NCBI GenBank assembly: GCA_030704615.1
Contig: CM060731.1
Coordinates: 2,294,001-2,358,000 of the forward strand
Direction of reading: 5' to 3'
Source of the DNA: Takakia lepidozioides
Lineage: Eukaryota > Streptophyta > Takakiopsida > Takakiales > Takakiaceae
Length of the DNA: 64,000 nucleotides
Made by a program: the position numbers and the translations under genes. Shown piece after piece: positions 45,954-57,358 of this stretch (position 1 is the stretch's first letter; every line of letters begins with the position of its first letter). The notes beneath the pieces were generated by a model, which searched no databases, was not told the origin of the DNA, and saw nothing but the letters and a program-made list of their open reading frames with translations.

Positions 45954-47861
45954 ATGGGGGCAATGCAGTTGAGCAGCAGTAGCAGCCTGCAGGGAGGATG
46001 TTTCAGAGGTCAAGGTAGTGCGTCGAAATGGCGGAATCGTTGCTCCAGAGTAAGTGATGGAATTCCCATCAGAATCCCGCTTTCGTTGACAAATCCAGTA
46101 TTCTGTCCTTCCTTGGAGGCTTGTGGAAAGAGGGTGCATCGTTATCAAGAGCCCAGCCGGCGCATTTGCTGCAGTGGAATCAAGCAAGAGTCAGTGCGGG
46201 CATGGCCGGTACGTGATAATGATGTGGCGGTGTCTAATAGTTCTGATATGGTTGGGATGGAGGAGGGGGAGCTACGGCACGGTGTGATGGAAACCCACTC
46301 TGAGAACAACAGCAAGCCCCCGAAAACTGTTTACAGCATTGTGTTTGTATCAGCTGAGGTTGCTCCTTACTCAAAGACTGGGGGGTTGGGCGATGTGTGT
46401 GGGTCATTGCCGATTGCACTCGCACAACGCGGGCACCGTGTGTTAGTGGTGTCTCCACGCTACATGAATGGAGTCACCGATTCTGTGTATGCAGGGGCAT
46501 TTGATTGCCAGTGCCGTATTAATGTTGGTTGCTTTAATGCCTCCCATGAAGTTGCCTTCTTCCACGAGTTTCGGGCTGGGGTCGACTGGGTGTTTGTGGA
46601 TCACCCCTCATACCACAGGCCCGGAACTCCGTATGGGGATACAAGGGGAGCATTTGGGGACAACCAGTTCCGGTTCACACTACTCTGCCATGCCGCTTGT
46701 GAGGCACCTTTGGTGCTTCCATTGGGCGGTTATGCATATGGGGACAGGTGTTTGTTCATTGCCAATGATTGGCATGCTGGTCTGGTTCCGGTTCTTCTTG
46801 CAGCTAAATACCGCCGGCATGGTGTGTACCTTGGATCTAGGTGTATCGTGGCAATTCATAATCTTGCACATCAGGGTGTGGAGCCTGGAACCACATATGC
46901 AAACCTCGGATTGCCACCGGAATGGTACAGCGCACTGGAGTGGGTGTTTCCCACCTGGGCGCGTAAGCACGCACTGGACAGGGGCGAGGCTGTCAACCAT
47001 CTCAAGGGTGCACTTGTCACTGCTGACCGCATTCTTACTGTCAGCCAGGGTTATGCATGGGAAATAACCACATTGGAGGGTGGCTGTGGACTGGATGGCA
47101 TTCTCGGCAGCAGAAAATCAGTCATAGATGGTATCACGAATGGCGTAGATATAGAGGATTGGAATCCTGCTACGGATAAGTATCTACCTTCGACTTATGC
47201 GATGGAAAACCTTGATGGAAAAGCTGAGTGTAAGGCAGCTTTGCAGAAGGAGCTTGGTCTGCCAGTTAGGTCTGAAATACCTCTGATTGGTTTCATTGGG
47301 CGCCTTGACTATCAGAAGGGCCCTGATATCATCCAAGCTGGTCTTCCTGAATTACTGTCTGATGACCTTCAGCTGGTGATGTTGGGTAGTGGCGACCCTG
47401 ATGTCGAGAAATGGATGGCATGGGCAGAGTCACAGTACAGGGACAGGTTTCGGGGCTGGGTTGGCTTTAGTGTGCCTGTTGCACATAGGATCACTGCTGG
47501 ATGTGACATTCTTCTGATGCCATCCAGGTTTGAGCCTTGTGGTCTAAATCAGTTGTATGCAATGCAGTATGGCACTGTACCGGTTGCTCACTCAACAGGT
47601 GGTCTCAGGGACACAATAGACAACTTCGACCCATTTGCAGATGAAGGCATGGGGTCTGGGACCGGCTGGACTTTCTCACCATTGTCCAAAGATGCCATGG
47701 TAGGGATATTGTGGACAGCAATCTTCACTTTCCGAAATGACAAGGATGGTTGGAGGCGCATGATGCAGCGAGGCATGTCCAAGGACTTCTCATGGGATCG
47801 TGCAGCACTACAGTATGAGCAAGTGTTTGATTGGGCTATGATTGATCCACCATATGCCTAG
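45954..47861 (+). CDS. SS1: Starch synthase I, plastidial (single-exon copy)
   Basis: Granule/soluble glucan elongation: transfers glucose from ADP-glucose to the non-reducing end of alpha-1,4-glucans in plastids (GT5 family, EC 2.4.1.21). An in-frame TGA at 45909 precedes the first ATG at 45954, giving 635 residues. The N-terminus is Ser/Arg-rich and lacks acids, as in plastid transit peptides (about 80-100 residues). The GT5 domain begins at IVFVSAEVAPYSKTGGLGDV (ADP-glucose-binding KTGGL). It contains HNLAHQGVEP, IGFIGRLDYQKGPD, MPSRFEPCGLNQLYAMQYGT and the C-terminal STGGLRDTIDNF. The pattern is SSI-type (VDHPSYHRPGTPYGD, ending FDWAMIDPPYA), and length matches SSI. The whole ORF is uninterrupted, whereas SSI genes of seed plants have many introns. 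This suggests retrocopy or intron loss. No poly-A tract or flanking duplication was seen. Confidence 0.95.
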   Translation: MGAMQLSSSSSLQGGCFRGQGSASKWRNRCSRVSDGIPIRIPLSLTNPVFCPSLEACGKRVHRYQEPSRRICCSGIKQESVRAWPVRDNDVAVSNSSDMVGMEEGELRHGVMETHSENNSKPPKTVYSIVFVSAEVAPYSKTGGLGDVCGSLPIALAQRGHRVLVVSPRYMNGVTDSVYAGAFDCQCRINVGCFNASHEVAFFHEFRAGVDWVFVDHPSYHRPGTPYGDTRGAFGDNQFRFTLLCHAACEAPLVLPLGGYAYGDRCLFIANDWHAGLVPVLLAAKYRRHGVYLGSRCIVAIHNLAHQGVEPGTTYANLGLPPEWYSALEWVFPTWARKHALDRGEAVNHLKGALVTADRILTVSQGYAWEITTLEGGCGLDGILGSRKSVIDGITNGVDIEDWNPATDKYLPSTYAMENLDGKAECKAALQKELGLPVRSEIPLIGFIGRLDYQKGPDIIQAGLPELLSDDLQLVMLGSGDPDVEKWMAWAESQYRDRFRGWVGFSVPVAHRITAGCDILLMPSRFEPCGLNQLYAMQYGTVPVAHSTGGLRDTIDNFDPFADEGMGSGTGWTFSPLSKDAMVGILWTAIFTFRNDKDGWRRMMQRGMSKDFSWDRAALQYEQVFDWAMIDPPYA

Positions 47862-48740
47862 AAGATTGCCTGACAGGATTGTTGGCTTGAGAAGATACAC
47901 TGGCAGCTGCACCACTTGGTTTTCCCGACACTGACAGGACAAAAGCAGATGACCATAGAACAACAGAAGTAGGTAGAGGAGAAGCAACTACAAAATCATG
48001 TACACACATGTTTAATTTTTACGATTTTCTTAGGTAGTGTTAGTGGGTGCCTTGCAGTTTCAGGATCAATTGTAGCCAAGAGAGCAGGCAGGCCTCAATT
48101 GGTAGGCCCGCATATGATGCCCAAGCAAGAGTTCCGGATTTTGTGGCCAACTGATCTTAGCTGCTGTGGTTTGTTCCCTATCCCAAAGTTCCTGCCTCTC
48201 GCTTCATTTTCCGCCCATCCGTGATCATCCACACCTCACTCCCTGGGTGTAATCTTCAAGCTACTTAAAGCTACACCAAGCATGGTGTAATGAGTAGGCC
48301 TAAATTTGCTTTGTTCCCCACCAGAATGAAATGTTTTCCAAATGGACAGTTTGTTTTGACAGGCAGAGTGTTGATCCATTGTTCGTCTGAACACCACTTG
48401 ACAGGCAGAGCTCACTAGTGGAACATACCTTACTTTTTGTACAAAGGCTGTAAAGATATGAAGGTATTGTCACTTCTGTCAGACTCCAATGTGCGATATT
48501 TATGATCTTGTTAGAGTTGCTTGCAGGAAGAATAGTGTGAGTGAGTAGTGTGACTGAGGATTATGAGGCTCGGTAGGGCTAACTTCCCCCCACATGGCTC
48601 AAAGCCTCGCTTGTTATGGTCCTTTTGCAACTGGCTTGTCAATGCATTTTATATTGGAAAGATTGTCCCACTTTTGCCAAGGATACTATTGAGTAGCAGT
48701 GCATAGTGGTTTTGGCAGCGAGAGAAGCATTTAGTTGTGA
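47862..48740. other. 3' flank of starch synthase; no gene
   Basis: Probably 3' UTR followed by intergenic DNA. No A-rich tract of a fresh retrocopy is visible in the 800 bp after the stop. A repeated phrase TTTGACAGGCAGAG occurs at about 48355-48370 and, as CTTGACAGGCAGAG, at 48398-48412. Confidence 0.5.
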
Positions 48741-49568
48741 ATGGCGTGCCAATCGAAGTCAATGCTCCATTCCAGTGCAATAGCCCAACCATTTGTTGTT
48801 GGAGTTGCCATCCCTACCGATATGGATACGACGTGCCATCCAGATTCATATCTATCTGAGAATGCTGTTGAGGATATAGATCTTGTTCATTTGTCTTGTC
48901 CCCCTTCATTGAGATCAGCTTCATATCGTGGGATGAAGGCATATGGAAACCATTATCGAGTGGACGATACGGACAGTCGTTCGCTTGTATCTTTTGATTC
49001 CGGCGTTGCATCGGTCTTCCACCAAGAGAGTAGAAATAGTGTGTGTGATAAGAATCCAATCATGTCACCATTGGAGTACATTGGGGTCATCAAAGAGATC
49101 TTGAAGCTAGATTATGGACGGGTACACCCAATTGTATTTCGTTGTGCTTGGGTGAGGGCCAACGTTGTTGGAGAGAATGCTACAATGAAAAGGGATTCAT
49201 ATGGTTTCCTTCTTGCAAATTTTGGGCCTGAAGATGAACAACCTTTCATTTTTCCATCTCAAGTTCAACAAGTTTTCTTTTCCGATGAGGCAGTAGGTTC
49301 AGATTGGAAGGTAGTCCTTCGGAAGGATCCAAGAGCAAGAAGAGTTGTGGCGGATGTTGTTCAATATAACATGGGAGAAAATGCAGATTCTGATGGCCTA
49401 CGGGTATCATTGGCATTATCGGATCAGCCCATATCCAGATCATTGGATGGTGCCACAACTCTAAATAAAGAAGAGGCTATCACAAGAAGAAATCATGTCT
49501 TTTCCCACTGCACTGTTTTACGACTCATATCTGGTATGACTATACAAATCATTACCTTACGACTCTAG
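48741..49568 (+). pseudogene. CACTA-type transposon fragment, DUF4216-like domain
   Basis: The frame contains YRGMKAYGNHYRVDDTD, then VSFDSGVASVFHQ, YIGVIKEILKLDYGRVHPIV, PFIFPSQVQQVFFSDEA and WKVVLRKDPRARR. This is the pattern of the DUF4216 domain found C-terminally in plant En/Spm (CACTA) TNP2-type proteins. The N-terminal 50 residues are not recognised. No TNP2 DDE core is present upstream, so this is a 3' fragment. It faces a related copy on the opposite strand (51049-50549), with about 1 kb of AT-rich DNA between them, including an (AT)n tract at 49755-49772. Confidence 0.75.
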
Positions 49569-50545
49569 TCGTTATTTCAATAGAAACCGACAATTTTTGC
49601 CAAGTGTCAATGGAGTGGGAAAACCAATTGTATCCATGACTCTAAAAACGAGCCATAATTATATATCAAATATTTATCTAAAATACAATGACATGGCATT
49701 TCAAGTCATTTGAATTACTAACTTACGACTACAATTTGACGTGGCATTTGATTGTATATATATATATATATACCTACCTTACATAATTACTTGGAAATTA
49801 TAGTCATATTAATCACTTCACATACAACTCCATAAATGTTGATAAGGCACAATTATATTATATTATGACGTGTACTATTGAGTCATTAGGAAACCACGTT
49901 TGAGAGGTTGTCATCTCCGGTAGAGTACGACTACGCCAAGGAGCATGGTTGGCAATCCCTTATGCCACAAATTACAATCAGTTTTTCACGATGATGGAGC
50001 CAGAAAGAAGACATAACAAAATACATAGGGAAGTATGACTTACAAATCGGAGGATAAAACCCCTCAATCCGCTGGGCCCCACTTGTGTGTGGATTCGTGT
50101 TTCTCAAGGCGGATTGTTGTTGCTTCGTGTGCCCTCTGAAACTTATCCTTGTTTGTCGCATCATTCTCTCCCGCAATGAGCGCATCCCACGATACCTATC
50201 CCCCCCCCCCACAATTAGTGAATTACACACATACGTTGCATCGAATCCACCTCATTAATGCACATGCAACAAATTACTTAGCATACAAGTGAGGGATTTC
50301 GGCTTTTCAGAGTAGCATTGCTTTCGAAACATGGTTTCACATGATTGTCATCGCCGCTTGTGTGATGATTTAATACTAACGTGGCCAACTTTGATACTTA
50401 ATGACTAGTAGTTGTTTTGTGAGTGGTATCTATGACTCAAGTGCCTACAACCACTCGTGACAGTAAAGGTATTTCCAGAATGACAAATGACTCGGAATTT
50501 GGGAAGGGGGGCTGTTAGGCAACTCCAAAAAAATGTGGACATTGA
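49569..50545. other. AT-rich spacer between two DUF4216 fragments
   Basis: Contains an (AT)9-type tract and a C-run (50201-50210). Possible transposon subterminal DNA; no gene seen. Confidence 0.5.
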
Positions 50546-52250
50546 TAATTAATCATCATATTCATCTTCAGAATCTTCCTCCTCGGTATTGCTACGCGTA
50601 GCAATGTCTCTAAGACTTATTCTTGCTTCAAGAGTCTCTTCCGCATTAAGGTCAACCGCATCTTGTAGAGATGCTTCTTGTACCACATCTGGAAGAAGAG
50701 TAGGTTCCCTCAAACCTATAAAATCTACATTCTCATCTAGATTCACTTCATTGATTTCAGCCACAACTCGTTTAGCTCGTAGATCTTTATGACGCACTAC
50801 CTTCCATCTCGGCTTGGTGGTTTCATCGGAAAAGAACATTTGCTCTACTTGGGCCGGAAAGATAAAAAGCTCTTGATGCTCTGGTAGCAGCCTTCTGAAA
50901 TTAACATAAATAAACTCATATTCATCTGGCACCATGGTCGCATTGTCTCCCACCATATTGACACTCACCCTTGAGTAACGGAATACAATGGGCTCTAAAA
51001 GACCATAATCCTCCTTGAAAATTTCCTTTATTACTCCAACATATTGCAAAGGAAAGGTAATATGATTACGATCTCGTGTGCTACTTCTACTCTCATGTTG
51101 AAAATTGAGGCGACGCCACTATCGAAACTTACATTGGACGGGAGGCTTCATCATCCAGACGACAATGATTGCCATAGGAACCCCAATCCACAATTGCTTA
51201 AGCTCATCTATCAACGGTTGGAGATAGACATCAATGTTCTCATTGTGAACTGACTCTTGCCTAGAGTGGTAAATTGTAAGTTATCAATTGCACGGACCAT
51301 GTGGACCATTTTCAATTCTTGTTGGAATATGGATTTACTCTATCCAACGATAGGCCCAATCGCACACTACGTGGATCATTTGCAAAGTCCGGCCACGTAC
51401 CGTCAATATGCTTCCATACTCGCGAATCCGGAGCATGTCCTTGATCTATACATTTGTAAGAGCCGGGGTATGAGTGGGAAATGTCGCAACACCTTCATTG
51501 GCACTGTGGTCCTTTCAACCTTTCTTGTATCGAGGTTCATTGCATTTTGGACAGTGAGTGGCCTTTTCTAGCTCACCTCTAAAGAGAATGCAGCCCCCGG
51601 GACATGCATGTATAGAATCATAAGTTAGCCCCAATTTTGCTATCGTGGTATTTGCATGATAGTAAGACTTGGGCAAAGCATTGGGTTGTGGCAATAGATG
51701 CGAACGAAGAAGAGACAAGAGTTCATCTACAAATTTGTTCGTGACCCCGTGAGTTGACCCCGTGAGTTGTACATACATTTACAATGAGCATTGTTGCCAC
51801 AACCTTTGTTGACTTGCACCCAGTGTATAATGGCGCACATGCCTCCTCAAGTGTGATTGGATCGTCATGGCCACCCCCCACATGATTGCCCTCATGGTTC
51901 TTGTTGCTACCATCATCAACTATTCTCACTCCTTTCTGTCCTTCCTCCTCTCCCGTCGTATCCATAACTTGAAAAGTTTCATGTAGCATCCTTTGAACCT
52001 CCACACCAGAATCAATTACTGGTTTAGAATGCTCCATATTATCCGGATCAACACTTGTTATTGGAACATTCATGGGCCCAGGGGTGGTTTGCAATTTTCT
52101 ACCATATGTGTTCCATTCGCCGTCATCAGGATCCCGCGGTCCACTCCCTTTCCATATACGGAATGCCGGATGACGACCATTCTGCAGTAGATGCATTCGA
52201 ACACTTAAAGTGTTTTTCATGTTGCCCCAATGCATCGATTGCAAGGGCAT
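50546..52250 (-). pseudogene. CACTA TNP2-like transposase remnant, internally deleted
   Basis: On the minus strand an upstream acidic part (52250-51780) leads into the TNP2 N-terminus at 51778-51515: FVDELLSLLRSHLLPQPNALP, then LGLTYDSIHACPGGCILF and CPKCNEPRYKKG. The following FPL.PRLLQMYRSRTCSG (about 51480-51430, another frame) fits the next conserved block. The DDE core is missing; by 51049 the sequence is already in the C-terminal DUF4216 domain (YVGVIKEIFKEDYGLLEPIV, FIFPAQVEQMFFSDETT, WKVVRHKDLRAKR), ending in an acidic tail at 50549. It is a deletion derivative and cannot encode an active transposase. Confidence 0.75.
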
Positions 52251-53925
52251 GACAATTGAGAAAGCCCATATTTGCGAGCACGTGCTACTTCACGTTGCCA
52301 AAGCCTATCATCACGGACATCCTCTGCAGAGATATCATGATTTCTAGTTGCTACAGTTGGGGTAGGGTTATTCAGACTGACATCAGATTCAACTATACAT
52401 TCATATATGCTTGCTGGACAATTTGCATGTCCCTACCAATGAAACAAATGACTCAGAGTTAGAAAAACTGCTCACATTCCTATTCGGTAGTGATACAAAT
52501 GACTCGTTGAGGCACACAACAAGTAAAGACAATGATTTGTTTACCTAAAATATTGTCGTAGTATTGATATGACTAGATTTATGATTATTATTTTGGGCAC
52601 AGTCGCAGGAATGACTGTAAAAACCATCTACCTATAGTGCCTAACACTATAAGTAGTAGGCATCGAGCATACTGTGCATTCGTGAATAAACTCCACGATG
52701 AGCAAGCTTGCATTGACATAGGGATTGGTTCTTGCCTCGGGTGCTTACTATGATCCGGGAACTTGCCTTACAACGATCTTGGAAATTCACAGCACCATCA
52801 AGAAGATGGAAATTGACATTGCAGGGCAGGATTTAGGGGAGTCAACTCCTAATGTAGAAAGCCCGATAAAACACGATCCAAGCTCTGTATGTACTTCAAG
52901 CGACACAGACTCACTTTCCACCTAAAATGATTCAAACGAACGAAGGGCTCGAGTAGCTCTGGAGGAACGAGAACGCATGATAACAGAGAATCTGGCCATG
53001 CAGGAAACGTTGGGAATGAATAGACTCCAACTTGAACTCAATGAATTGTGAGTTTTTTCAATTCTTTCTTGCTGTTCGCCATCTCCAGTATGCCTCTAAG
53101 TATAGACATTCCTCTTGCGCGAGACGTTCAATATGCTGCAAGTATAGATTTAACATATTGACTTAGTATAAAATACGCAATACGGTTCATGCTAAATCAA
53201 ACCCTAGTAGCAAACCGTAACACAATATTTGTAGTATTATTATGAGTCATTATATTAGTACTTGTTACTACTAATAGTCATAATATGAGTCAAGTTAGGA
53301 GTGTAGTCATCTCTATTTCTATCAGTACTAGTATTAGTCAGATGTATTACTACACATGCATGTACACTACACATCGGGCGTACCGTTCATCACGATCGTG
53401 ACACGTGGCATTTAATTGGAATATGGACGGGTGGATGCGAGGGTGCAGGTTGACTTCTCCTTGCATTGACTTTTCATTTCCTTACTTTGTCTTCTTTTCT
53501 CCTCGCTCACTCTTTCTCTCTGCTCGCTCATTCTTTCTCTTTGTTCCCTCTCTCTCTCCTCACATTGTCTTTGTATGTTTTGGGCACAGGCAGAAGGGCG
53601 ACATTGCACAATCGCGTAGGAAAATTAGTTTTGATCCTAACTTACCTTTGTGAAGGAGTGGGAGGCTCGCGAACAAGGAGGCGGTGCCAATGGCAGACCC
53701 GCGCGGCGACGTGGAGCCGTCACCAGCACAGTCTATCTCGAACACAAGCGATTATGAGAGGGATGAGGCGGAAATGGAGCTAGAGGAGTCAAGTGCGGAT
53801 GCTCCCACAGTTGGTGCCCTGTCAACAAAACCCTCGGCAAAAAACAAAAACTTGCAAGCGATGTGGTGCATCTCTGTCCTTTTAGGGTTGGTATGGTTTC
53901 AAAAATACAATATCTCAAGCTTTTT

Positions 53926-53956
<31 letters not shown>

Positions 53957-56316
53957 AAGTGGCAGTGGGTAGCCAAGATGTTCCGGTCATCCCTTCCCAC
54001 ATATACAGGTCTGGGCACTCCATTAGAGGAGGAATCGCCTTTTTCCACACTGTGGGTACCTCACACTTTGTGTTGTAATCTAAAGTGTGCCAACATAGGA
54101 GCCAGTAATTGGGTATTTGTCACACATTGTGGGCTTAATGTCACACCTTGCTTGAGTCAACGAACAACCGCCCTATAAGATGTAGGATATAGTAGGCGCC
54201 ATGTTAGCCACAACTGTGAGATAAGCCGAACGAGTTGACAAATATCACACTTTGTCATTCCAGCTGGCTGAGTCAGCACCATGACTAGACAACACATGGC
54301 GTGAATAGGTTGGTTGAGGCCACGGTCTTTTGGTTATGTATGCATTTCACCAAATTCGCCTAAGTCCTCATGAACATTGACATGCGGTGCCGAGGAGCTC
54401 GCTCATCGATCGCAGGTTCTATCTCGCATGGCTCAAATCGATCCATGGATTCAAAGGTGAATGATGTGGAAGGTCTTGGGAATGAAGGATCTTATTAAAT
54501 GGGGAGGAAGGTTTTGGTGGGTCAGGGGAAGCCAGACTCCCTGCAATCCCCGCTTCTGAAACATCCGTGTTCCAGATCGTTTCTTGCACTAAGGTGAGGG
54601 GAATATACCAGAATGTTGGTTATGCTACCTCCCATGACACCCCTGTCATGGCGCCTCTCAACCACTCTAGTTCATTCGGGGGTGTAGATGCATATAATGG
54701 TACATTTTTATTTTTATCTCAAGACAAGCAATTTAGACATTGTACTGCCGAAACATGATAGTTTGTTAGTTATTTGGGAATCGTTGGTAAAGCACGTAGG
54801 AACTTAGACTGTGTCTGCGATGATCATGGAGAAGAGCTCTGGTGTCAAGATGACCGTAGGAAGCTGCATCGACAACGGATTAGGTTGCCAATTCGGTACC
54901 AGTAACGACAACGTGCACCTGTTCGAACAGTACAAGACGAATGTTCGAGTCCCGGATTGCGATCTCTCTGTTCTCCCGCATTTCAAGTCCAATAGGAACA
55001 CACGGCGAGGAATTTGGCAATTGGAAGAAACAACATGTACAGCGATGAAATATCGCGACAAAGCAAAATGTTGCATCGGAGCAAACGGCGGATTAGTGGC
55101 TTTACGGAGAAGTTTTCACTCCCCAGCGGTGCAAGGCGTGTAGAAGAAGACTCCGGGAAGATTATGACCCAGTGGTAGGGCCAAAGACCCCCAGGGCCAC
55201 CATTAGTTATTTATTTCCCAAGAAAGAACAACTTTCGATATGGCGAAAAGGCGAAAATCGGCGATTGAATTATCTGGTCATCCCCAATCACCCTGAAACT
55301 TTGCAGGAATCTACGGGGTGTTTAATTATAATTTGTCACCAAGTTTGGTGATTTGTGGAGGAGATTAGTGATGCGCCAAATTATCAAGTCAACGACACTC
55401 ACGGAAGCCGATTATTTGAGTTTTTGCTTCATTGGATGAAAAATCCTAAATTCACCCTAAGGATCTGGATGGATGAAATGACAACTCGTGCCAACTGGTC
55501 ATCCACAAAGATGGATGAAAAACCAGTTTTCATTGGCCTCCAAGAATTTCATCCATTTTGAATTTTAAACTATAGATCCTTAAAGGTTATTAGGTCCAAA
55601 AACAGTATAAAAGAAGAGCAAGGCCCTCCTTGTTCTTCACCTAGTTCCATTGCATAGTTTTCCTCTTGCTTCATGTTTTGTTGTTTTGCTAGAATTGCTT
55701 GAGGAGGCCTAGGTCCTAGGGAGTGGAGCTTGAAGCACCCTAGTATAGAAGAATTGTTAGAGGATTAAGGCAAGGAGCCTACTAGTCCATGTGATTGGCC
55801 TTGAGGCCTTTTGAATTTGATCAAGGAGGTTGTGCAATTTCGTGTGGGAAAAGGGAGACTTGGAGACGAGTAGGAAGGCCGACATGGACCTAGCGACTAG
55901 TACCGCAAAATGACCGCATAGAGTACCATTGCACGAGTTATTAGAGCATCCCAGGCACCTCCCACAGAGTAGGTTGACACTCCACTCACTTGCCATTTAT
56001 GCATTTGCATTGAATTATTTTCCAAGCTATGGCTTGAAGTTGAAATTGGTTGACAGAAAACTAGCCCTCTTGATGAGGTGATTTGCAATCTGAGTTCACT
56101 ATGATTTGTTTTGTTGCTCACATTTGAGTTGGGTAAGCCCCATGATACGAATAGCCACAAAGGCTTGGCACCATAGTAGGTGCAATGAAGCATTAAAGCT
56201 TTGGTTGATTTTTATGATTTCCAAATAAGGAGATATATCTAAGCTCTAAGGGGTATTTACCCGAGCTAGGCTAAATAGTGGGAGGCCAAAGAGGGCCATA
56301 CTAACCCCTTTAGTAA
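52251..56316. other. Intergenic DNA with no recognised gene
   Basis: Includes a possible acidic N-terminal peptide frame at 53684-53870, a short CT tract (53931-53957) and a 110-residue frame at 54811-55143 that I cannot assign. GGATGAAA/TTTCATCC stems lie at 55430-55560. The sequence is moderately AT-rich with many short frames in both strands; none has a recognisable domain or family motif. Confidence 0.5.
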
Positions 56317-57358
56317 GTCCATTAACCCCTAAACGACGAGCCGACCCGAATCGGGTCGGGCCCGATTTTCATCCATCCGTAGCATGCACGGATGAAGTCT
56401 AATGAACGAGTGGCTTGAACAAAAAATGTAGCGCGGAACGAGCTGCACACGCAGGTCTTTATGGCGCCCCCAACAGAGAAAAACTCCGCCGTCAAGAATT
56501 TTTGAAGTTTGGAAATTGCAGGATTTTTGGGTGAGGGGGGGGGGGGCACGGCAGTTGACCGTCGACGTGGCAGGTGGCAGCGGCCACGCGGGTGGGATTT
56601 TGCGGCGGGGGGCAATGCAGGGGTTGGAGTCGGCTGCTTGTGAGGCCCTCCCCAAAACGCCGACAAACACGGGGACGGCTTGAATGAGCTGGCTCTGGCA
56701 AATAATGGGAAACCTCGACGTGGCCCGGAAAACGTCGACGGATTCAGGCGAAATTCCGGCCACCGATTGCTTGACCTGGAGGAGGCCGGAAATTTCACCA
56801 AATCTCACATCCCAAATGCAATTTAGGGAATTTTTGCGAAATTCTTGGGCAGGCTTGTGTAGTTCTTGGCCTATGAGGGACTGACCGTTGGAATTCCCAA
56901 ATGAAGGAGAATTTGGGGTCCCAACTATACCATTTCCTTTGCAAATTTTCTTTTTGGACCCCATTCCAATCACATACAAAGCACCCCCCCTTTCATTTTG
57001 GCAGATTGGGGTGAAATTTGGTGTGAGGGTTTGGGATTGTGCACTTCATAGGAATATAGCACTTTTTCTCCCAGGAAAATTTGGGATCATGGATAATTTG
57101 CTTGGTCAAACATGAACTTTTGCTTTGTTTTTCTATTTTCAAAAAAATGCACTGTCTTCAAATGTTATAATCTCCCAAACTACAGGGTGGAATCTCCCTA
57201 AATTTGGGGGGCTTGTGCATCTTGTAGGTAGGAAGCAGTTTGTACGGTTCATCCACGTGGATGAACGTTGGTGGGCAGGTAGCCGCTGACGTGTGAGGGT
57301 GGGTCCCGGAATTGTCCAAATATCCAAAAACACCTCTCGTCCTTTAGGGGTTAAAGGA
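56317..57358. mobile_element. Short (~1.04-kb) TIR element, MITE-like
   Basis: Inverted ends: TTAACCCCTAAACGACGAG at 56322-56340 and its reverse complement, with one mismatch, at 57335-57353. Similarity extends a few bases outwards (GTCC.TTAACC). Inside both ends lie sequences with GGATGAA stems and GGGTCGGGCCC/GGGACCCACC. A lone copy of the same terminal sequence occurs at 35950-35968. No transposase gene is visible. The target duplication could not be fixed. It may be a non-autonomous DNA transposon. Confidence 0.55.

Noticed and set aside
45578-45955. 125-residue minus-strand frame upstream of starch synthase
   Set aside because: No recognisable motif, overlaps the starch synthase start in antisense, codon pattern unremarkable.
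54811-55143. 110-residue frame on the plus strand with a 90-residue antisense frame
   Set aside because: No recognised family and no supporting context; could be real but cannot be supported from sequence alone.
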